64,000 nt of DNA from Paramecium tetraurelia (Eukaryota > Ciliophora > Oligohymenophorea > Peniculida > Parameciidae), in NCBI RefSeq assembly GCF_000165425.1, contig NW_001798993.1, positions 189,064 to 253,063 on the forward strand, read 5' to 3'. Made by a program: the position numbers and the translations under genes. Position 1 is the stretch's first letter. Each line of letters starts with the position of its first letter. The notes below the pieces were generated by a model. The model saw nothing but the letters and a program-made list of their open reading frames with translations, ran no database searches and was not told the origin of the DNA. Shown one piece after another: positions 24,320-36,628 of this stretch.

Positions 24320-25743
24320 ATGCTTATACTTTTTATTTTATTTGCATCAAGTGTTGAAAAGCTCACATTAATTCAACCAGAAAGCCTTATTGATAAATTG
24401 GGCTCAGAAATTAAATATGGCATAGCCCATTTTGGGTATTAAGTAATTCATAAGTAGTGATATACCTTGGGGTTAAAGGATGATTGGTACACTGATTCCA
24501 ACATATCCTATTGATGGATGTGGTTCCATCTTACCTTCAAAAGACCATGACTTTATTTTTATTGAACGAGGAAAATGTACTTTTGTTACTAAAGTGAAGA
24601 ACGCTCAAAATGCTGGATATAAATTTGTCATCATTGGAGACAATGCCAATGAAGACATCGACAATTCATTTACTATGCTTAATGATGGATAAGGATCTTC
24701 CGTTCATATTCCTTCCATCATTATAGGTAGTAAATGGAGTAAAGAGTTTAAGGACATATTTAGTAATTATGCTACGATTTCAGAGTATTCAATTAAACTA
24801 CTTATGAAATTTGATGTAATCAAATAATTGAAGGTTGATGTTTTATTCTCTATTGATTTGTTAAACAATAGTTCACTTCAAATTCTCAGTGACTACAAAC
24901 CTTATCAATAATTATTCGATACCAATGAAGTGAAATATCAATTTTTATATCCTATTTACAGTTTGAAAATGAAAGAGGATGACAATGCTATTATTGAATC
25001 CTTAAATTGCATTTCTGATGGTAGATATTGTACTTATGACCCTGATGGAGATGATTACGGAACAGGATAAGATGTCATTGAAGAAATGATAAGATAACTT
25101 TGTTTATAGAAATTAGACATTGATGTATTTTTTAATTACATAGTATTAATATCGATATATTCTAGGACTTATTTAAAGATAAATGTAAGCTTCCTTATAT
25201 GTATGAATATTGTTTTTCTGAATTGCTTATTCGATTAAATTATTCAATCTAGACTGTAGAAAATTGTTATGATGATTCTTTCAAAAAGTTAATAAATTAA
25301 TCATAAAATAATTTGAATTTTTACAATGCTTTATTGGAAGAGTAATTAGAAATAATTTCTGAATTCCCTTATGCATAACTCCCACCTGTGATGTTGAACA
25401 ATCATGTTGGTGTAAAAAATATCACAGCCAAGAATATATTCATTAATATTTGCGAAAGTAATATTTGATCTTACAAGGTTTCATAAATCCCCCTGAAATA
25501 TGCAGTAATTAAAAAGATGACTGGCGCAGATAGGATCTCTCATAACAATCTAGTTCCTTCTTATAATTACTTATCATCCTATTGGCTGTTCTACTTATAT
25601 TTTTAGTCGTAGCAACACTAGTCTATAAAAAGGTTGTGAAGCGTGCTTCGCAAGAATAAACAACAGAGTAAGTGCACGAGCTAGTCACTTAATATATTAA
25701 TTTTGTGGAAACCAAAGCTTCTAAGTAGAAAAATAGTTAATGA
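24320..25743 (+). CDS. Vacuolar-sorting-receptor-like membrane protein with PA domain
   Basis: 452 codons; introns at 24436-24457, 25143-25165 and 25458-25477 (20 bases). A signal peptide (MLILFILFASSVEKL) precedes a protease-associated domain at about residues 40-150 (IPWGQRMIGTLIPTYP, FIFIERGKCTFVTKVKNAQN, GYKFVIIGDN). Next comes the VSR central signature CISDGRYCTYDPDGDDYGTG followed by DVIEEMIRQLC, then a thioredoxin-like region (FPYAQLPPVMLNNHVGV). A single membrane helix (residues about 370-392) leads into a basic stop-transfer and a cytosolic tail containing TQYINFVE. YINF fits the YxxPhi adaptor-binding motif, in the place of the YMPL signal of plant receptors. The EGF repeats of plant VSRs are absent. 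Expected role: sorting of soluble cargo from Golgi to lysosome/vacuole or secretory granules. Confidence 0.85.
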
Positions 25744-25807
25744 GTGAAATCAAATTTATAATTAATTTTTAATTAATAAAAATACTATTTTAATAAAATT
25801 CTAAAAC

Positions 25808-28800
25808 TCAAGTAAATATTTGATTTTCTTATATCTCATTTATTTTATCATATCTATCATTTAGAATTATCAAAGCCAATTCATTTGCTTTAGTAAAATC
25901 TAGCAAGAATGTGTTCCAATCCGAATGAGGATTTTCAGAATTTATTCTTTCTCCTAAATTATTATAATACAAGCATTTGAACTTCTAAGTAGAATTTAAA
26001 TCACAAATTAGAGTAACTGAACTATCTTAAAGGCTCACAAAAATTGAATTTCCCTCATGTAGATTAGTTGCATGATGCTCTAAGTTATTTTTATTTTTAA
26101 TTATGCAAGATTTGTTGCAAAATACTTTCTAACATAATAAACAAACAGAGATTCCTGAATATGAAAAAATTTTTTCTTAAAATTTGCAATAGTCGCATTT
26201 CTCAGAAAAATATTTACTATGAAATTATAGAAATGTCGGTCCAAGTTTATTATAAATTTTTTTAACGGCTTAACTCTAAAGAGTTTGATAAAAGTTTAAA
26301 GTATAGTCTTCTTTAGATATATTTTATACTGCATTCAATTATTATTCCATTATAGCTTCTTCTATTCCAAAAGAGCTTAGAAACAGTGAGATTTCATCCT
26401 TACTTAATTACTTACTCTTACTGATTAGCTCAATTATATCTAATTTTAATTCATTAAAACTAGATTAATTTGTCAAAATGTTGTAAATCGACCTCACAGT
26501 ATTGAATACTAAATTATTTTTCTATTTTGGAATCTATACTTAATTCAACATTTCTCTGCTATTTTAATCCATTTCTTAAATAGTTTCATAAAAGCAAATA
26601 AGTAATTATTTGAACAAAACATTCTTTTGAGCCCTCCTATAGTTCTCTGCATTCATAAATAACGAGGTCACCAAATCAAAAAATAAATTAATGTATATTT
26701 ACACTAACTTATTCATCTAATCCTATTCAAAGTCTAAACCTAAATGATCATTTATCAAAAGTAAATCTGAATTAAAACTCTTCAACTTTTGTTTGTCTAT
26801 ATCATCAATAGGAAATCTCTATATTACAGACTGTTTACATATTGGGCAATTCAAATCTAATTTGTAGTATCCAAAATCTTAATTTCTAATTTAATCGCTT
26901 TGAAAGTATTTAGTTAAACATTAATTATGAAAGTAGTGCTAACATGTTTATATTCCTAAACATAAATTAAATTTTAATAAATTTTCAAGCTTCTCATGAG
27001 TCCCATCATACATTTATGGTTTTGGTTTAAGAAAAATAGATAGGGTCCCCACACTGTTTTAAGCTTTCAAACTAAGTTTACAAGCATAACATAGATTCTC
27101 ATCTTTTATTGCTATTTCTTATTGTTACTCTTCATTTAACATTTGCTATATCAAATTTGAAGATTATATTTAATTGAACTTTGCCTTATATCTGTCCTTT
27201 TAAGCTTAAAATTTCAACTTGGTTTATTAATTTTCTTATATCTATGATTTATTCAATTCATTAATTGATGAAATAAGAACTTTTATCTTTTATTACTCTT
27301 CCTTTTTTAAATTCATATTGTAAATTTTTTCCAATTCAACTCTAACAGTATCTACAAATTCTTAGAATAAAATTTAGTTAAATGTATTATGAAAGGCAAG
27401 TTGAGCATAAATAAGTTGGCACATCTCTTATAGGAAATTGGTATTTTCATTTAATAACGTCATTTGTTTTGATTTGGCAGTTTCCTATAAAAATTTTAGA
27501 TTTTTCAAAAATAGACTATTTTGGCAAAAATTCATCAATATTAAATGCTATAACACTTTATACCTCTAATTTGAAAATTATTAAATGTCCCATATAATCC
27601 CATTTCCCAGTAAAATTTCGCTTTCAGATTTTTGTTTTTCAATTAATCTTTCGATGATTTGAGTGTTCAATCCTTTTTAATTTTATATAAGGCTAGGCTC
27701 ATAAAATATTTGATATTCAGCTTTTAGCTTTAATTTTTTTGTTGTCTAGTCAAGTTCACATATTTGTAAAATATGGTTTGAAAAATTTTTAGTTATAAGC
27801 ACTCCAGATTTTTAGAGTTTTTCTAAAATATCTCCATACTCTATTGAGTTTGAGATAATAAAATAATTACCCACCATTCTCACTAAAGTCAATTTTAAAT
27901 CATTTGATAAGGTAGTTAATAACGGGCTACATACATTATATAGATCCAAGTCTGTTAGAATCATGCTAGCAAATAGTTACCTAATAATAATTAAGATATT
28001 TACTAAATTATTCTTGTTTAATTTGTAACTTTGAATATTCCGTCATTTACTTTGAACGTCTCCAACATATTCTAAAATTAAGAAAATCCATGTTCACCGT
28101 ATAAAAATATATATAATTTAAAAAGACAGGTGTCTACTCTATGAAATTAGGAATACTCTATGAAATTTTCTGCTCCTTAATAAACGCTTTGTAGTTTTTT
28201 ATTTTGATTGCAATGAATTGTCAAATAAACCTGAACAATATTACCTAATAATGAGTTAAGAAAATTTTTAAATTCTTATTCGTTTTCATCTAAAATATCA
28301 AGTAAAAAATCTAGGAATAACCCTCCATTTTTAAATTATGTCGTACAATATAAATGGGCTAAATAAGAAATAAACAACTTCTGTATTACCATACCTTATT
28401 TAATTTCTTTCTGGGTGTTATATTCTGGATAAAAATTATAATTCTCTAGTAAACATAGGAGGCGATCAGCGATGTCATTATTGATGTGCTTATTTATGAA
28501 AGTATTATTCTTCAGGATCTAATACGTTTAATAAAAAAGGAGTTTTATTATGTTTTTTTCGAACATTTCATTGCTATATCTTTTGAATAGATTCTCTAAA
28601 CCAACACGAATCGCACTATAATAAGTTGCCTAATCTATAATATAATGAACAACGTCAGCTAGTATAATTTCTTGATTTTATTTATTTTAAGATATCTTCA
28701 TAATTCCCTTCCCTAAACTGTTAATTAATGTTGTTATTGCAAAATTATTATAGTTGAATTAATATATTAGATCAAATTTAATATCTTATTTTGCAAATGA

Positions 28801-30098
28801 ATCAAAATTGTTTTTTAGTATTTCTTTTAATTAATCTAAAGCTATTTATCCAAAGGCCTTATATTAAAATCTCCTTCTAAATAATAATGGAAGTGCTAAT
28901 TAACTTTGAGAACATAAAGCACCTGAAGAATAATGTAATTTTTCCATAGTAACTATTAAGTCCTAAATATTTTAGTTTTACGAGAAGAATTATTTTTGCA
29001 TTTCGAAAGATACAAATTAAGATTCAGTTATGAGTAAATTACTAATGTAAACAAAATTGATTAGACATGAATTTTATTTTAAAGCTGAATTTATTTGATA
29101 AACATATAGAGTGCATAAAGTAACATTTAAGTTGTTAAATTTTACTTTTGAATCATACTTGGTTACTCTGAAGGTGTCAATCCACCACAATTTAGAGAAA
29201 TTCTTTAAGATAATAGAAAACAGAAATCTTTTAGACTTTTCATCAGCATAAAGTTAATAAAGAATTTTATCTATCTTCATGATTTTGAAATCTTGAAACG
29301 GTTCAAGATAAACTTAATACTTCAAAATCTTTTCTAAATATGTGTATTTAGAATTCTAACAATTCTTCTCCGAAAGGAAATTTTAAATAAAAACTAAATA
29401 TCTATATCTATAATTAATAAGAGAGCCAATTGTGTTAAATATAAGAGTATGAATATTTGACGCCTTTTTTATTAGTCTATAAGTTGATTCAATTGGATAC
29501 TTTTCCTCTATGGTTTACATTAAGTCTTAATTTTATGTTAATGTAGCAAAATGATAGAGAATTAGAAATGCAATTTGGTTATTTGATTTCCCTTTAATTT
29601 ATTTCATCGTACTTGTGAAAGTAACAATGAGTGATTAAAGAATATTAGTGATCTTCTTTTGTACCTTAATGGAAATATTTTTTATTTCATCATCATCGTC
29701 TAGAACATAATTTCTATGTTTGGAACAAAACCCTTGTTTTGAAATAATTGATTCACTACCACAATCGCACAATCCCTTACTTTTTCCATTAATAATACAT
29801 TAGTGGCCTAATAATTTAATAAATATATTCTACCTAAATGTTGGTTAGGATCAAAACACTCTTAGCAATATATATGTGTTGCTTCAATTCCACATGTAAA
29901 ACATTAAAAACTTAATTCATTATTAGAAATTAATGCTTAGCAATTCTATTTAAATTCTTTTGGTTTAATAGTCCAACTTTTAACTTTATATTGATCTGGA
30001 AAAATAGATCTGAATAATATAAATGGTCCAAATTCTGAAAAGTCGCCTTCATAGTAGTTAAGTCTATTAATATCAAATTTTTGTTTGGAATTCTTCAT
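25808..30098 (-). CDS. UBR-box N-recognin type E3 ubiquitin ligase
   Basis: 1413 codons; introns at 29808-29833 and 27981-28003. A UBR box lies near residues 50-120: NCQALISN, CFTCGIEATHIYCQECF, NQHLGH, then GLCDCGSES and GFCSKHRNY. The first intron falls within it. A RING-H2-like finger follows around residue 1010 (ENLCYACKL, CQHYFHNQCL, LNCPICKQSV). The C-terminus matches a UAIN-type domain (CDYCKF, GISVCLLCQKVFCNKSC, LEHHATNLHEGNSIFVSL, RYDKINEI). This order is that of UBR1/UBR2, which bind basic or bulky N-terminal residues and ubiquitinate the substrate. The long middle is helical and divergent. The start is the first ATG before the UBR box. Confidence 0.85.
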
Positions 30099-30830
30099 AT
30101 TTGTAAGCAATAATTAATTAATACAATGTAAAATGTTCTAATTCTATTATGGAAAAGATTAAATAGAATTATAGAAATATTTTATGTACTTTGATTATGA
30201 AATCATTTTAATCAATATTGCAAGTTGATTGAGAATTTCTAATTATATACGATTTTATAAGGAATGGATTTGAAGAAAATTTTATTAGATAAAGTTTAAA
30301 AAATAAAACAAATTTTTTCATTTTTCTGTTTTTCAGAATTTTAATTCTTTCGTATAATTGTGAAAATACGTTATAAAAGAAAATATTATTAATTATCACA
30401 GTGATTCTTACAATAATGTGCTTTCTATTTATAAATAATCTTTATATATAATATAGTTAGTATTAAGAGATAATCATTTTGTTATACCATTCGCAGAGAA
30501 ACTATTAGGAAGTAGCGTTATTCGAAAGCCAAAAACAATATTTTCACTAGTTTGATATGATAGTTAATATCTTAATTGTCATTTAATTTAAAATTTAGAA
30601 TTTTAATTACTAAGGGGTTTTTGGAGTAAAAAACTGCTAAGCTAAAACTTGAGTAATTTTATACTAAAATATCCTTAAGCTATAATAATAATTCAAATTA
30701 AAGATATGCATAATAAAGAAATAAGGGTCAATTTTTACAAACCATCTTTGTTGTAGATTCTTTAGAAAGAAAACAAATAAAGTATATTTGCGAAAGATAA
30801 TAAAAATATTTATGCATATATAATAAATTT
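30099..30830. other. Intergenic, AT-rich
   Basis: 732 bases between the UBR gene start and the DENN gene stop, both minus. It is rich in A/T runs. I see no frame with credible composition and no RNA gene. It contains the UBR gene promoter by position. Confidence 0.5.
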
Positions 30831-32076
30831 TCATAATTTTAGTAATGTTTTTGTTTAAGGAAAGTTCAAACTATTAAATATTTAGTTCCTTTGTGGTTTT
30901 TTATTTTAAACCTCATGAAAACTAAAATCTTATGGTCTCATTATAGGCTTAGCTTTCAATAACTGATTTTATTTAGCCATATGAGATTAAGGCTAAATTG
31001 GTATTAAAGGTTTTTTAGCTTTCTTATTACTTTTTCTCACTCTTTCTCGAAATTGTTTAATTTTATCAGGAGGATTATAAAATACATCTTTAGGCATTTC
31101 TTATAAATGGAATAACTCTTGGCTTATTATATTGCAATGTCCTTCCTGTGTTGATTCATGAGAAATGAAATTCATTGAAGGGATGTGTTGGATTTTCACA
31201 TTTTCATCAAAATCTAAATTCGATATAACTAATCTATATTAGTAATATGCATACTATTTTTATGCTTAATGCTAAACATTGAAAAATTCAATCAGATTGG
31301 AGAGCTCAAAAGATGGTAATCTTAGTAGATTTTAGAACAATTCTTAATTTATAGTTAGCAATTCATTCAACAGTTTATTATTCTGTTATGAATTAGTTAG
31401 GGTTTATATGTATTGTTTATTCAAATAATGTGATCTATTTTAGTCTCCTAGTTTATAGACTCATAATATACTTGAAAGTTGTTAATTTATAAAATTTACT
31501 AGTGTGGCTTCACATCCTGTTTCATTTTAATTGGAAACGACAACTATGGATTTTTACACATATATGCATATATTCGCATTATTAGAGAGTAATGTTGATT
31601 TAATAGCTGTCACTTGTTTGCTGTTAATTAATGCTTAGATATCAATTTATGGAGACCACGTGATAATCTTTGTTCTTTTACCAGCCAAAGTTTCAATATT
31701 TTAGATGTATGCTTATTCCTAATAAATCAGATCATCATTACATAAAATGATAACACATGGCAATATTTATATGTAGAGTCATCTAACTGAACCTAAAATT
31801 AATGGATTTTAGATGATATTCCAATGTCTTTCGAATTCAATTTGGTTGGATGGATCAACTTGTTATCATGTGAATATAAAGAAGGTTGTCCTTAAGAAAA
31901 ACACTACGATATTGAATGCGAAATCAATGGGGATTTTTTAAGATGAGAAGGATAAATTTCTAATATTTCTGGCTCGTATTCATTTTTTAACAACATATCC
32001 AAATTTGGCTCTAATAATGTATACTTGCATTACTTTTATCAATATCATATCCTACAATAGCACATAATTCAAACAT
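30831..32076 (-). CDS. DENN-domain protein, putative Rab GEF
   Basis: 391 codons; introns at 32011-32033, 31719-31741 and 31448-31471. The start MFELCAIVGYDIDK is the usual DENN opening. The uDENN block has PEILEIYPSHLKKSPL, then FQVQLDDSTYKYCHVLSFYE (aromatic-rich 'Y..C.vlsFyE' core). The cDENN part contains CIYVQKSIVVVSNQNE and KLLNELLTINQELFQNLLRL. DENN proteins catalyse GDP-GTP exchange on Rab GTPases. A Rab gene lies about 6 kb away at 38417; this is suggestive only. The protein is short compared with multidomain metazoan DENNs, and the dDENN part looks reduced. The basic C-terminal tail (KSNKKAKKPLIP) has no domain. Confidence 0.75.
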
Positions 32077-32596
32077 AGATGTCGATTAATTATTTTAAAT
32101 TATATAATGAAATACTTGAATGAGTATCCGTTGTGATTTTTTGTTATTAAATTATAATGAATTAAAGAAATTTGCACTTAGATTAATCAATCTAAAATAT
32201 TACCCACCTTTTTTAAGTCTCATACTCACATTTCATTGGAGGAAAGTTGGCCAGTGAAGTGGAGAATCATAAGATTAAAGATATTTTTCGAAGCTCTCCT
32301 TTATTATTTTAATGATCATAATTAAGCTAAGAATTAAATACTAATGTCTAATCTTTTATTTATAAAAATAGATTTTAATTTATTATGATCCTTTCCATAA
32401 ATTTAAGCTTAAATTCTATTCTTTATATTGCTTTATTATATCAATTGTTTGGATTCATTTTAGTTTTAATCTATGATTTGTATGCATTTCTGAATTGGTG
32501 TATTGGAAGAATATTATTTATTTATAACATGATTGAAGCAATATTTATGCGAATCAAAAATAAATTATATATATATCATATTATTTAAAATAAAAA
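32077..32596. other. Intergenic between divergent genes
   Basis: 520 bases. A hydrophobic open frame begins at an ATG at about 32385 and runs through 32588, but its composition (I, L, Y, F, N) is what AT-rich DNA gives by chance when only TGA stops. It overlaps the start of the next gene in another frame, so I do not call it. Confidence 0.45.
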
Positions 32597-33197
32597 ATGG
32601 CTATCAGAAACAGATTGTTCTAGGCTTTCAATACCGTCCATAGGTATATTAAGTAGATAATCTTAGAATTTTTAACGTTGAGGCCAAATTCTTACCATAC
32701 ACCTGCACAACTAGAAATGAAGCCTTAGTACAGAATCATACCAAACATCAATCCTACTTACAGTATTAATTTTTCTATGAAATAGCTATGCCAATAAAGA
32801 TTAGAATCTCTAAAATATCACTAGATCCACATTAGATGAATTCTAAAAATTGGAATTTAATGTCATCTCCCAATTTTAGAGAAAGGGACTAAGTATAATT
32901 ACATATGTCATAATAGATAATCCACATGTGGACCCACATTAAATCATATACTAGTTGGATAGAATTGAAGTCTTAAGAAAATTAAAGTAGATATTTTTAT
33001 TAACTTCTAGAGTTTTGGAATAAAATGCAGGAGCATTTCCAAAAGATGAAGCTGAATGCTTAAAACTTATTGCCAAAGTCCACCTAGAAGAACCAAAGTA
33101 AAGCAAAATTATAACTATTAGCGCTTAAGAAAACTTAGATAAATTTATTGAGGCTAATCCACAATGTAGAAGATTATTGCACCTTGGATAAATTTGA
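32597..33197 (+). CDS. Unknown protein with probable mitochondrial presequence
   Basis: 184 codons; introns at 32644-32666 and 32763-32785, each 23 bases and each needed to hold one frame. The start MAIRNRLFQAFNTVHRIF is basic, lacks acidic residues and can form an amphipathic helix, as mitochondrial presequences do. The C-terminal half is helical (STLDEFQKLEFNVISQF, IIYQLDRIEVLRKLKQIF, FPKDEAECLKLIAKVHL). No family recognised. It overlaps nothing and converges with the coiled-coil gene downstream. Confidence 0.65.
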
Positions 33198-33389
33198 GCA
33201 TGATCAATTATTACAAATAAACAACAAAACATAAAATAATATATGTAATTGCATTTCTTTTCAAAATCTATGAGTTCATTTACAGAAAATTTAGCAAATA
33301 TTAATTTTATTAATTAATAATACCATTACCTAAAATGTTATGAAGATTTCTTAGAACCAATGTAGGATTATTTAAATTAAATATATTTT

Positions 33390-35498
33390 TCATGTTTGTT
33401 CTACTCCTGCTCAATAAAGATTGTTATTGTACTAGCGAAGATTAGATTTTTGTTCATTTTTGGCATCGCATTTTCTTTTGTAATTTATTTTTGCTGAAAC
33501 TAATAATTATTATCTGCATAACTACTTCCGATTTTTTAATTATTTATGTCTTTCACCAGTTGCAAAATATCTAAAGTGGATTAAAATATACCTTTCTTTT
33601 GATAATTTAAGTGTTCATATTTATTTTAATTTTTAGCTTTATCTGTGCTTAGTTTATGAGACTCTTCAGATTTTATTGTTTCTGATTCTTTCCGTGAATT
33701 CGAATAGGGTTTCAATGAAAATAGTCTAATTTAAAAAACAGAAATTACTATCTGGTTTTAAACTAAATGTCGTCGTTGATGTGAGGAGAATATTGCCTAC
33801 AATATGCATCCTTGTATCTAGATTTTTTCAAATCGCTTCCTGAAAATAGCAAACTAGCATATGATTTTTATTTATCAGAAATATTGTTTAATTTTGAATC
33901 TAAGGTCTCTTTAAACTTTTATGTTGCATGAAGATATTTATTTGGCGAGTTAGGAGCAGCCTTTTTCATCATATTTTGTAATATATTTGAATAATTGGTA
34001 GGATCTTATCTTAAAATATTCAATTCACCAACAGATGTAGAGTTTTTTGTGCTTCTAAGTAAAATATCGATTTCATACTGTATTTTTCTAATCTACTATA
34101 AATTATCTTCTTTGAAATAGCCATTTTTTGTTTAATGCAAAGTCAAATTTTTGTGAATTGAAGTAGATACTTCATTTTTGTTGGCTTAAGGTGTTATCAC
34201 ATTTGAACTAAGATTTTGTTTAGTAGAAGAAATACAAGTTCATATTTTTATTCTAATCTAATTATGAGTGATTTGCACTTAGGTTTAAGAATGATTGTTT
34301 CTATTACATCATGACGCTTGCTTTTATGTTTTCTTTTTTATTATAAATTTAGGTAGGTTGTTGAACTTCCATACCTAAGTATTGTGGAACTTAATTGATA
34401 GCTTATTTATCCTGATTATGGTTTTAATTAGCATTGTTTTGGTTAAGAATTGATTGAGTTTCAAGCATTTCAACCTATTAATTTAAACTTTTTTTACATT
34501 ATTTTATAATTTGATTATCTCATAATGTAATTTAGCATTCTGTGTTGATTTAACATTTAGTTTTTCAATTAAATAACATATTTTTTCTTTATCATTTAAA
34601 TTATTGTTATGACTAAACCTTAATTATTCTTTATCCTACTTTTGATTAAGTTAATTATCAATTTATGAAATAAGATTTGATAATTTTTGATTTTATTGTT
34701 TCAACTGCATTTATTCTTCCTACTCTATTTCTAATTTCGTTTATAAATCTTAGATAAGGGCATTTAATTCAACGATTTCAAGTTCATACTAATTTTTAAT
34801 CCTATCTTTATCATTTTACAATTAAAATATTTATGATTTTAATTCTAAATCATTCATTTAATTTTATTTTTATTATTATTTTATCATTGTTTATTCATAT
34901 GAACTAGTGATATTTTGTTTAACTTCAGGAATTGCAATTTATATTTATTTCTTCACTTTTGATAAACAAAGATACTTACATCCTGCCATAGAAGATCCTT
35001 TTTGTGGAAAAGTTGACTTGACTTTATCTTTATTTTTAGGTGCTGGAGGCTCTTGAACCAATTTAGAATTAATATTTGATAAGTTCTCTTATTAAATTTG
35101 AGTATTCTCAGAATTATCTCTATTTCCATTATTTTATGGATAATACTCTTCAAAAATAATCTTTTAAACCTTTTCATTGTCATCGTCTTCGTCTGGAAAA
35201 ATTAACAATAATTTTTATACTGATTGGTAAGTGTATAGGTTTGGAACTGCTTGATTCATCATTTTAACAGTGTTCAAAATTCGATGATTTTGATTGATTC
35301 AATGGATAAAGTTCTTTTTTTTGTGATTATTGTTGATGTTGATTGAAAATATCATCAAATTAATTTATTTCTTAAGCCTTATTAATCACATTGTTTTACT
35401 TCTGGAAGTATCTCTTTTTAGGGTTACTGGTTTTCCAGATAATCCAGTGTTAATCCTATTGGCTTTTTTGTTTTAAATTTAAGCTAACTAATTTTCAT
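33390..35498 (-). CDS. Coiled-coil protein of unknown function
   Basis: 644 codons; seven introns at 35378-35399, 35193-35220, 34956-34979, 34475-34497, 34208-34235, 33726-33748 and 33407-33432. The start MKISQLKFKTKKPIGLTLDY lies in a short basic N-terminal region. An acidic segment (INEDDDNEKVQKIIFEEYYP) and a proline-containing linker follow. A long coiled coil runs from about residue 150 to 300 and is rich in Q, N, E and K. The C-terminal third is low-complexity with serine/asparagine blocks and a moderately conserved-looking stretch NILQNMMKKAAPNSPNKYL. The 24-base intron at 34956-34979 and a possible 21-base one in the last exon are multiples of three without TGA, so their boundaries are less certain. 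A cytoskeletal role is plausible but unproven. Confidence 0.65.
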
Positions 35499-35577
35499 AA
35501 CCTTAGAAAGTTTGCTTATGTTTTAAAATAAGTTAAATAAATGTTTAATAAGAAAGACTTTAATACAAGAATAGAAA

Positions 35578-36366
35578 TCAATTACAATATCCACAAATAT
35601 ACTCCTTATCGTCATAACATCCATCTATCAAATCCACACATTCGAAGTGGTACCATTTCTGACATTTATCACACTAAAAATAAAATTTAAAATTTACTTA
35701 AATGTAGTTGAGTTCAGGATTCCATGGTTATTGACATAGACAGTACAACTAGATTTCATTCATATTAGTAAATTTTTTATTTTCAACATCCCATTCAAGT
35801 CTGTTATAATATGTAGTCAGATCACTGTTTTCGAGATTCACAAACTCATCACAATTAACTACTTAGCACTTCTAAATTATGGTTTAGGCAAGAATATAAT
35901 CGTTCTTTTTGGTTGAAAATATTTCTTAAGTTCCAATCCAACATCTAGCTCTTGGCTTATGATTTACAATTTCACTCTTTTTCAAGAACCATTAAACTTG
36001 ACACAGACAAATTAACTTGTTAGTCTATGGTTCTAAAACAGAACAAATTTTCTATATTGTTCCAACATAATCTTCGACTTTATGATCACCATTTTTTATT
36101 ATGACGTTATCATTGATTTTTAATATGCTGCCTTGAATCTTTATCTCGTCATACTCTTCATAAAGATCTTCATTGCTTTTCTAGGCTTTAGTTACTATTT
36201 CAGCTAGTTTGTTCTATTTATATAATGACTTGTAAGTAGTTTCCTACAGACCCTTTTCGTTTCTCTTTTATATTCTTTTGCGTATAGGAGGCAATGTTTC
36301 TGAAGATTGCCTATTGAATTTTGATGGAGATTCATTATTAACATTTGTCCAGTGAATCACACTCAT
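35578..36366 (-). CDS. BAH-PHD chromatin-reader protein
   Basis: 254 codons; one 24-base intron (35674-35697) inside the PHD finger. Residues about 70-195 fit a BAH domain (GSILKINDNVIIKNGD, DYVGTIQKICSV, CQVQWFLKKSEI, EIFSTKKNDYILAQTIIQKC). The C-terminal about 50 residues are a PHD finger: LYCLCQQPWNPELNYIQCDK, then CQKWYHFECVDL and DKEYICGYCN, giving C-x-C, C-x2-C, H-x2-C and C-x2-C ligands. The same BAH-PHD order is seen in plant SHL/EBS-type readers of H3K4me3 and H3K27me3. A histone-tail reader in the nucleus is the expected role. The aromatic residues flanking the PHD ligands (W and Y) are consistent with methyl-lysine binding. Confidence 0.85.
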
Positions 36367-36628
36367 TTTTTTTTATTTTAATTGAAAATTCTAATTATCA
36401 TTTAGGCAATAAATTGCCTCAAACTTGTTTACTACCATTAACATCGCTTTAAAATTTTATTGAAATAAAAAAAACCCCTTTCTAGTACTTTTGCTGATTC
36501 TCAATTAACCTCAATTTTCAATTTGAAACTATGTTCTATATTTTGTGTTTTACACAAATAATAACATAAAATTGTAATTGATAATGGAATGTAATTAAAT
36601 TAAAATTATTATTTTTAAAACCTATTAT

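Noticed and set aside
32385-32588. Hydrophobic plus-strand frame (MILSINLSLNSILYIALL...)
   Set aside because: Composition is that of AT-rich noncoding DNA, and it overlaps the start of a better-supported gene in another frame.
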